From Prauserella shujinwangii (GTDB lineage: Bacteria; Actinomycetota; Actinomycetes; Mycobacteriales; Pseudonocardiaceae): a DNA stretch of 64,000 nt. The DNA lies in contig NZ_PVNH01000006.1 in assembly GCF_003001955.1 (NCBI RefSeq), positions 248,001-312,000 of the forward strand, in the 5' to 3' direction. Every line of letters begins with the position of its first letter. The stretch's first letter is position 1. Under the pieces are notes generated by a model. It searched no databases, was not told where the DNA came from, and was given only the letters and a program-made list of their open reading frames with translations. This document shows, piece by piece, positions 58,525 to 64,000 of this stretch. The position numbers and the translations under genes are program-made.

Positions 58525-58865
58525 GGGGCCTCCTGTGGTGGCACGGCCCGCCGCGCGAGCGGGCCGAGGGGAACGGCCTTGGCCGACCACCGCGCAGGTG
58601 ATCGGCCTCACAGAAAGCCTGCTACTTCTGTCCCCCGGGGACAACCCCCCGGCTGGAGAGGTCGCCCGCGATGATCAGCAGACGCGGCGCCGATCGGGGG
58701 TTTCGCCCGCGGATGCGGACGATGATCGCCCGATCGATACCATCTTCTCAGCTTCGCGCGACGATCATGTCAAACATCACCACGGCACCGCGCCGAGCGG
58801 TGAATGGCCCATTCCCCGCGCTGGGCGCCAGGAATGTGCCATTCACCGCGTTCACCACCCGCCGG
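58525..58865. promoter_or_regulatory. Region upstream of the cox-like S-L-M genes
   Basis: This 341-base region contains no gene I can support. It carries a perfect palindrome TGTCCCCCGGGGACA (58629-58643), about 105 bases before the small-subunit start, and a GTGAAnGGC-family hairpin at 58797-58849 close to the end of the XdhC-like gene. The palindrome could be an operator; the hairpin could end the upstream accessory transcript. Confidence 0.4.
58797..58849. terminator. GTGAAnGGC-family hairpin after the XdhC-like gene
   Basis: Arms GCGGTGAATGGC and GCCATTCACCGC plus inner pairing around ATTCC/GGAAT form a long stem. It lies 17 bases downstream of the XdhC-like stop and would separate the accessory genes from the structural S-L-M genes. 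Confidence 0.72.
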
Positions 58866-59990
58866 TCAGCGGTCCTCCTCGCCGTGGATGCGGCCGTCGA
58901 GATCGGTCAGCCGCCGCCCGCCGCCACCCCAGCGCAGCGCGATGATCTCCGCGGCGATCGAGACGGCGGTCTCCTCCGGGGTGCGCGCGCCGAGGTCGAG
59001 CCCGATGGGCGAGGCGAGCCGCTTGAGCTCCGCGTCGGTGAGACCCGCCTCCCGCAGCCGGGCGATGCGGTCGTCGTGCGTGCGCCGCGAGCCCATCGCC
59101 CCGACGTAGCCGACGTCGAGCCGCAGCGCGACCTCCAGCAGGGGCACGTCGAACTTCGGGTCGTGGGTCAGCACGGTGACGACCGTGCGCCCGTCGATCC
59201 GGCCCGCGTCGGCCTGCGCGCTGAGGTAGCGGTGCGGCCAGTCCACGACGACCTCGTCCGCCTCGGGGAACCGGCTCCTGGTGGCGAACACCGGCCGCGC
59301 GTCGCAGACGGTCACCTCGTAGCCGAGGTAGGCACCCATCCGCGCCATGGCGGCGGCGAAGTCGATCGCGCCGAAGACGAGCATCCTCGGCGGTGGCTCG
59401 AAGGTGTTGACGAACACCGCCATGCCCTCGCCGCGCCGCTGCCCGTCCGGGCCGTAGTGCAGGGTGCCCGACCGGCCGGTGGCGAGCAGGCCGCGCGCGT
59501 CGTCGAGGACGGCGTCGTCGATCCTGGCGGAGCCGAGCGTGCCGGTCGCCCGCTCCGGCCAGACGATCATCCGCCTGCCCAGCAGGCCGGCGTCGGTGTG
59601 CTCGACGGTCGTCACGACGGCCACCGGCCGCTGCGCGCGGACGGACTCCACCACCTCGCCCAGTTCCGGCATCGACTCGCGGCTCACCGGCTCGACGAAG
59701 ATGTCGATGATGCCGCCGCAGGTCAGGCCGACCGCGAACGCGTCGTCGTCGCTGACCCCGTAGCGCTGCAGCACCGGGACACCGTCGTCCATCACCTGCC
59801 GGGCCAGCTCGTACACGGCGCCCTCGACGCAGCCGCCGGACACGCTGCCGACCACCTCGCCGTCGGCGCCGACCAGCATCGCGGCACCCGGTGCGCGGGG
59901 CGCCGAGGAGAACGTCGCCACCACGGTGCCCACACCCACGGTCTCCCCCGCCGCCCAGCGGCGGTGCAACTCGTCCAGCACGTCATGCAT
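58866..59990 (-). CDS. XdhC/CoxI-family molybdenum-cofactor maturation protein
   Basis: The 374-residue protein has the N-terminal CoxI/XdhC domain (GSVSGGCVEGAV near residue 48) and a C-terminal Rossmann domain (MLVFGAIDFAAAMARMGAYL, then VCDARPVFA). Family members bind the molybdenum cofactor and insert it, with sulfuration, into the large subunit. The start overlaps the CoxE-like gene's end by 8 bases. It is the last accessory gene before the structural genes. Confidence 0.88.
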   Translation of the reverse strand: MHDVLDELHRRWAAGETVGVGTVVATFSSAPRAPGAAMLVGADGEVVGSVSGGCVEGAVYELARQVMDDGVPVLQRYGVSDDDAFAVGLTCGGIIDIFVEPVSRESMPELGEVVESVRAQRPVAVVTTVEHTDAGLLGRRMIVWPERATGTLGSARIDDAVLDDARGLLATGRSGTLHYGPDGQRRGEGMAVFVNTFEPPPRMLVFGAIDFAAAMARMGAYLGYEVTVCDARPVFATRSRFPEADEVVVDWPHRYLSAQADAGRIDGRTVVTVLTHDPKFDVPLLEVALRLDVGYVGAMGSRRTHDDRIARLREAGLTDAELKRLASPIGLDLGARTPEETAVSIAAEIIALRWGGGGRRLTDLDGRIHGEEDR

Positions 59991-61101
59991 CTCGGATCTC
60001 CACGAGCAGTCGTTCCAACGTGGCCAGGCTGTGCCCGGCCAGCAACCGATCCAGGTGCGGGAGCGCGGCGGCGATGCCGGACTGCACGGGAGCGTAACCG
60101 GCCCGGCCCGCGTGCGGGTTCACCCACAGGACCCGGTGCGCGAGCCGCCGCAACCGGGCCGCCTGCTCCCCGAGCAGGCTCGCGTCCCCGCGTTCCCAGC
60201 CGTCGGAGAACACCACGACCACCGCGCGCCGCGCCATCCCCCGCTGGCCCCACCGGTCGAGGAACGCGCGCAGGTTCTCCCCCAGCCGGGTGCCGCCCGC
60301 GAAGTCGGGCACGGCGTGGCCCGCGGCGAGCATCGCGCGCTCCGGGTCGCGCTGGCGCAGCTGCCGGGAGACCCGGGTGAGCCGGGTGCCCAGCGTGAAC
60401 GTCTCGACGCTCGCGGGCGCGGCCCGGGTGACGACGTGCGCGAACCGCAGCAGCGAGTCGGCGTAGGGGTTCATCGAGCCGGAGACGTCGACCAGCAGCA
60501 CGAGTCGCCGGGTGCGGGGACCGTGCCGGGAGTAGGCCAGGCGGCCGGGCTCGCCGCCGCGCGCCAGCATGGCGCGCAGGGTGCGGCCGGGGTCGAGCCT
60601 GCCCCGCCGTGCCTGCCGGTACCGCAGCGACGAGCGCGTGGACAGCCGCGGCCGGAGCCGCTCGAACAGCTCCCGCAGGTGCCTGCGCTCCGCCGGGCTG
60701 AGCTCGCCGAGGTCGCGGTCGCGCAGCACCTCGGTGTCGCTGGCGGCGACGCTGAGCTGCTCCCCGTCGCTGTCGGCGGCGCCCTCGCCCTCGTGCTGGG
60801 CCACGAGCGCGGCGAGCTTCGGCGGCTGCGGGCGTTGCGCGGTGGAACGGCTGCGGCGCGGCGGGTCGGCGTCGAACCACGCGGCGAAGGCCTGGTCGTA
60901 GCGGGGCAGATCGTCGGGATCGGCGCACAGGGTGAGCCGGCCCGCCCAGTAGAGCTGGGCCGGGTCGGCGACGTCGAGGCGCTCGACGGCGGCGAGGTAG
61001 GCCTGCACGCGGTGGGCGTCACAGGCCAGCCCGGCCTCCCGCAGGGCCGTCGCGAAACCGACGAGACCCGGCAGCGGATCCGTGGTGGCCGAGGGCGTCA
61101 T
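59983..61101 (-). CDS. CoxE-like von Willebrand factor A domain protein
   Basis: The 372-residue protein has a C-terminal VWA domain with an intact metal-ion site: DVSGSMN, GGTRLGENL and VFSDGWERGD. The N-terminal half is the CoxE-type helical region. In CO dehydrogenase clusters CoxE works with the AAA ATPase CoxD to build the copper/molybdenum site or activate the enzyme. The ATG at 61101 has a GGAGG very close to it (1 base), which is unusual; the frame allows no other clear start. Confidence 0.88.
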   Translation of the reverse strand: MTPSATTDPLPGLVGFATALREAGLACDAHRVQAYLAAVERLDVADPAQLYWAGRLTLCADPDDLPRYDQAFAAWFDADPPRRSRSTAQRPQPPKLAALVAQHEGEGAADSDGEQLSVAASDTEVLRDRDLGELSPAERRHLRELFERLRPRLSTRSSLRYRQARRGRLDPGRTLRAMLARGGEPGRLAYSRHGPRTRRLVLLVDVSGSMNPYADSLLRFAHVVTRAAPASVETFTLGTRLTRVSRQLRQRDPERAMLAAGHAVPDFAGGTRLGENLRAFLDRWGQRGMARRAVVVVFSDGWERGDASLLGEQAARLRRLAHRVLWVNPHAGRAGYAPVQSGIAAALPHLDRLLAGHSLATLERLLVEIRDA

Positions 61102-61166
61102 CCCTCCATTGTGCGCCGGGTCGCGGGCGGGTGACGGGACGAGAACCGCGGTTCCCGCACGGGTGC

Positions 61167-62078
61167 TCAGCCGAGCAGGGTGTCGAGACGGGCGCGGACG
61201 CGGTCGAGGTCCTCGCTGTACTTCAGCACCGCACCGAGGGTGGCCGCGGCGGCCGCGGCGTCGAGCTCGGCACGGTCCAGTGCCGCGAGGGCCCGCGCCC
61301 AGTCGAGGGCCTCCGCGACGCCGGGCGGCTTGAGCAGCTCCATCCCGCGCAGCCGGTGCACGGCCTCCGCGACCTGCCCGGCCAGCCGTTCCCCGATGCC
61401 GGGCAGGCGGCTGCGCAGGATCGCGATCTCCCGCTCGACCGACGGGTGTTCCAGCCAGTGGTACAGGCACCGGCGCTTGAGCGCGTCGTGCACCTCCCTG
61501 GTGCGGTTGGACGTGAGGATCACCAGCGGCGGGACCTCGGCACGCACCTCGCCGTACTCGGGGATGCTCACCGCGTTCTCGCTGAGCAGCTCCAGCAGGA
61601 ACGCCTCGAACTCGTCGTCGGCGCGGTCGATCTCGTCCACCAGCAGCACGCACGGCGCGGAGGTCAGCGCCCGCAGCAGCGGCCGCGCCAGCAGGAACCG
61701 CTCCGTGTAGAGCGACTGCTCGGCCGTGTCGACGTCCAGGTGCCCGCCCTCGGCGGCCTCGAGCGCGCGCAGGTGCAGCAGCTGGCGGGGAAAGTCCCAC
61801 TCGTAGAGGGCCTGCGCGGCGTCGATGCCCTCGTGACACTGCAACCGGATCAGCGGCAGCCCGAGCCCGTCGGCGAGCGCCACCGCGAGCGACGTCTTGC
61901 CGGTGCCGGGCTCCCCCTCGCAGAACAGCGGCTTGCGCATGCGGATCGCCAGGTAGGCGGCGGTGGCCACCCCCTCGTCGGCGAGGTAGCCGATGCCTTC
62001 CAGGACGTGGGCGAGCTTCTCGGGCGAACCCGCCGGCTCCGTCGTCGTGTCCGTCGTGTCCGTCGTGTCGCCTGTCAC
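61167..62078 (-). CDS. MoxR-type AAA ATPase, CoxD-like
   Basis: The 303-residue ATPase has Walker A GEPGTGKTSLA, Walker B LLVDEIDRADDEFEAFLLEL and sensor TSNRTREV. The N-terminus has a short repeat of Thr-Asp residues before the ATPase domain. It partners with the CoxE-like VWA protein downstream to mature the hydroxylase. The GTG at 62078 is 127 bases from the divergent kinase gene, so their promoters lie back to back. Confidence 0.88.
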   Translation of the reverse strand: MTGDTTDTTDTTTEPAGSPEKLAHVLEGIGYLADEGVATAAYLAIRMRKPLFCEGEPGTGKTSLAVALADGLGLPLIRLQCHEGIDAAQALYEWDFPRQLLHLRALEAAEGGHLDVDTAEQSLYTERFLLARPLLRALTSAPCVLLVDEIDRADDEFEAFLLELLSENAVSIPEYGEVRAEVPPLVILTSNRTREVHDALKRRCLYHWLEHPSVEREIAILRSRLPGIGERLAGQVAEAVHRLRGMELLKPPGVAEALDWARALAALDRAELDAAAAAATLGAVLKYSEDLDRVRARLDTLLG

Positions 62079-62204
62079 GACTGCCAGCGTAAAGGCTCGC
62101 CGCCGGGGCGGCCCCCGTCACCATGTGCCCGAAGGTGCCCACGGCGCGTGCCCCGGGCCGGTAACGTCACGGGGCACGTGGCCTGTGACGGGTGGGTGGG
62201 CGAG

Positions 62205-63341
62205 GTGACCGGACAGACCGGTGAGTCCGCGCGGCTGCTGTGGCGGTTCGGCCGCCGCTACGCCGCCGCGCTGCGCGTGGCCACGCTGCTGCCCATCGGG
62301 ACGATCGCCCTGCTGCGCGCGTCGCCGGAGCGGCTCCCCGCCACCGCGGGCGTGGTCGCCGTGGCCGCGCTGTGGACCTGCGGGTACGGCTGGTGGCTGC
62401 GCAGGGCGAGCGGCCGGACCGGGTGGCGGCCGGTCGCCCTGGACACCGCGGTGCTGCTCGGGGTCGGCACGAGCGTGCTCTGGACCGACGCGCTGGCGGA
62501 CACCAACTCGGCCTGGCTGCGGTTGCTCGTCACCTTCGCGTGCGTGACCGGCCAGTGGCACACCGCTCCGCTGACCGGCGCCGGGCTGGCGCTCGCCGCC
62601 AACGGCGGGCTGCTCACGTTCCTCACGCTGGCCGGGGCGGGCCCCGGCGCGCTGCGCGCGCAGGTGTGGGCGCTGGTCGCCGCGGCCCTGTCCCGGGTGG
62701 CGTGGATCCTGGTCGAGCGGGCCGCCCGGCGGGCCGACCGGGACGCCGCGGAGGCCGACCGGGCACGTCGCGAGGCCGCTGTCGCCGCGGCCGTGCGCGC
62801 CGGCGAACGAGAGCTGGCCAACGCCCTGCACGACACCGCCGCCACGACGCTGCTCATGGTCGGCGCCGGGCAGGTGCGCGCGGACTCCCCCTGGCTGGCG
62901 GCGCAGGCGCGCCGCGACCTGGACCGGCTGCGCTCCGACGGGGCCGCCGGGCCCGAACGGGCCGACCTGGTGGAGCTGCTGCGCACCGGCCTGGACGCGG
63001 GTCCCTTCACCGTCGAGTTCACCGGTCCGGACAGCCTGCCCCTGCCCTTCGCCGTCGCCAGGGCGGTCGCCGACGCGACCGGCGAGGCCCTCACCAACGT
63101 CCGCAGGCACGCGGGCACCGGCCGGGCCGTCGTCCGGCTCGACGGCGGCCCGGCCGGGCTGCGGCTCGACATCGCCGACGAGGGGGCCGGTTTCGTCGTC
63201 GGCGACGTCCCGGCCACCCGCCGCGGGCTGCGCGACTCCGTGCGCGGCCGGATGGACCGGATCGGCGGCACCGTGACGGTCACCTCCGCCCCGGGTGCGG
63301 GCACGCTCGTCCGGCTGGAATGGTGCGCCGATCATGGCTGA
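62205..63341 (+). CDS. Membrane sensor histidine kinase, NarL-partner type
   Basis: The protein of about 378 residues starts with a membrane region of four to five helices, then a dimerisation segment ELANALHDTAATTLLMVG with the putative phospho-His, and an ATPase domain with an N-box TGEALTNVRRHAGTG and a G-box DEGAGFVV. I chose GTG 62205, after GGTGGGCGAG; GTG 62196 and 62178 are alternatives. It is divergent from the CoxD-like gene. It overlaps by 8 bases another kinase-like gene, so a response regulator probably follows outside the window. Confidence 0.85.
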   Translation: MTGQTGESARLLWRFGRRYAAALRVATLLPIGTIALLRASPERLPATAGVVAVAALWTCGYGWWLRRASGRTGWRPVALDTAVLLGVGTSVLWTDALADTNSAWLRLLVTFACVTGQWHTAPLTGAGLALAANGGLLTFLTLAGAGPGALRAQVWALVAAALSRVAWILVERAARRADRDAAEADRARREAAVAAAVRAGERELANALHDTAATTLLMVGAGQVRADSPWLAAQARRDLDRLRSDGAAGPERADLVELLRTGLDAGPFTVEFTGPDSLPLPFAVARAVADATGEALTNVRRHAGTGRAVVRLDGGPAGLRLDIADEGAGFVVGDVPATRRGLRDSVRGRMDRIGGTVTVTSAPGAGTLVRLEWCADHG

Positions 63342-64000
63342 GCGCACCGGCGCCGCGACGCGGGCCCGGCTGCACCACGGCCTGCGGATCGCGACGCTGC
63401 TGGTCGCCACGGCCATCGTGGGCGGTCTCGGCCTGACCAACCTGCTGCGGAACCTGGACCGCTACGAGTCCGCGACCGCGCAGCTCGTGGCGATCGCGGC
63501 ACTGGCCGCGGTGCTCGCCACCGACGCCGTGCTGGTGGTACTGCGCCGTCCGTGGTGGTCCCGGGCTCGCCTGCCCGCCGTGGCCGTGGTGCTCGCGGCG
63601 TCCGCGCTGTCCTACGCCACCCTCCCCGAGGGTCGGACATCGACCACTGTGGACTGGGCGTTCGGAGCCGCCAACTGGGTGGGGCTTGTCGTGCTGCTCG
63701 ACCGTCCACTGCGGAGCCTGCTGGCCTTCCTCGCGGCCCACGAGCTGACCGCGCTGCTGCACCTCCTGTCGCTGGAGGAACCGACCAGGGCGGCGCTGCT
63801 GCGGTTCGCCACCGGGTCGGTGAACGTGATCGGCTACCCGCTGTGCGTCGCCGTGGTGACCGTCGCGCTGCGCCGGATCGGCACCGCGGCGGCGCGGGCC
63901 CAGCGGGAGATCGAACAGGTGCGGACCGCGGAGGCCGTCGCGGTGGAGTCGCACCGGCGCCGCCGGCAACGGTTCGCCGAGCTCTCCGGCAGCACCGTGC
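63334..64000 (+). CDS. Second membrane histidine-kinase-like protein (cut by the right edge)
   Basis: The ATG at 63334 lies inside the end of the previous gene. The 222 residues visible show about six hydrophobic segments (LRIATLLVATAIVGGLGLTN near residue 18, IGYPLCVAVVTVALRRI later), then a charged coiled region AAARAQREIEQVRTAEAVAVES leading toward RQRFAELSGSTV, where a kinase core would begin. The catalytic part lies outside the window, so the assignment rests on layout and on the preceding kinase. No stop codon is seen to the end. Confidence 0.65.
   Translation, partial: MAERTGAATRARLHHGLRIATLLVATAIVGGLGLTNLLRNLDRYESATAQLVAIAALAAVLATDAVLVVLRRPWWSRARLPAVAVVLAASALSYATLPEGRTSTTVDWAFGAANWVGLVVLLDRPLRSLLAFLAAHELTALLHLLSLEEPTRAALLRFATGSVNVIGYPLCVAVVTVALRRIGTAAARAQREIEQVRTAEAVAVESHRRRRQRFAELSGSTV

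Overview
The window is high-GC, densely packed DNA with GTG and TTG starts, stop/start overlaps of 1 to 4 bases, Tat and lipoprotein signals, and actinobacterial regulator families (PucR, DeoR, GntR, LacI, TetR). It looks like the chromosome of a Pseudonocardiaceae-type actinomycete (Amycolatopsis/Saccharomonospora-like). That placement is inferred from gene content and from recurrent intergenic hairpins, not from a marker gene.

Layout. 1-7.2 kb: a lactate 2-monooxygenase-like flavoenzyme (cut by the left edge), a MerR regulator fused to a sliding-clamp-like domain, a GMC oxidoreductase with a Tat-exported partner, a PucR regulator and a Bcr/CflA-type exporter. 7.2-9.5 kb: a small cassette (XRE regulator plus two tiny Cys-rich proteins) bracketed by a 168-bp direct repeat taken from the 3' end of the neighbouring ferredoxin reductase gene. 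10.9-16.0 kb: a two-domain acyl-CoA reductase, a membrane protein, an unusual glyoxalase-TM-propeller protein and an O-methyltransferase. 16.0-22.3 kb: a four-gene operon behind two iron-box-like sites, coding for a one-protein adenylation/carrier/membrane-acyltransferase fusion and a complete Fe(III)-type ABC importer. 22.4-29.1 kb: glycine cleavage genes gcvP-gcvT-gcvH, glyA and a GntR regulator, headed by a tandem glycine riboswitch. 29.2-35.0 kb: a DeoR regulator divergent from two FGGY kinases, a histidine phosphatase and a 2-hydroxyacid dehydrogenase. 35.1-44.3 kb: a secreted PLD-like protein, then a LacI-controlled operon with two beta-rich unknown proteins and a complete oligopeptide-type ABC importer. 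44.4-50.4 kb: a gene set fitting ethanolamine use by gamma-glutamylation (permease, glutamine-synthetase-like ligase, SDR, aldehyde dehydrogenase, class I amidotransferase hydrolase). 50.4-53.8 kb: small hypothetical genes, a TetR regulator, a metal-site-degenerate amidohydrolase and a flavin monooxygenase. 53.9-62.1 kb: a form II (coxSLM order) molybdenum hydroxylase cluster with CoxG, XdhC/CoxI-, CoxE- and CoxD-like accessory genes. 62.2-64 kb: two overlapping membrane histidine-kinase-like genes, the second cut by the right edge.

Two families of intergenic hairpins recur through the window, mostly where genes converge or operons end. In two places they intrude into coding sequence. The strongest candidates for undescribed biology are the iron-box operon at 16.0-22.3 kb, the two-kinase cluster at 30-35 kb, the LacI/oligopeptide-type transporter cluster, the clamp-MerR fusion and the repeat-flanked cassette. 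All coordinates and motifs were read by eye, and no database search was run.
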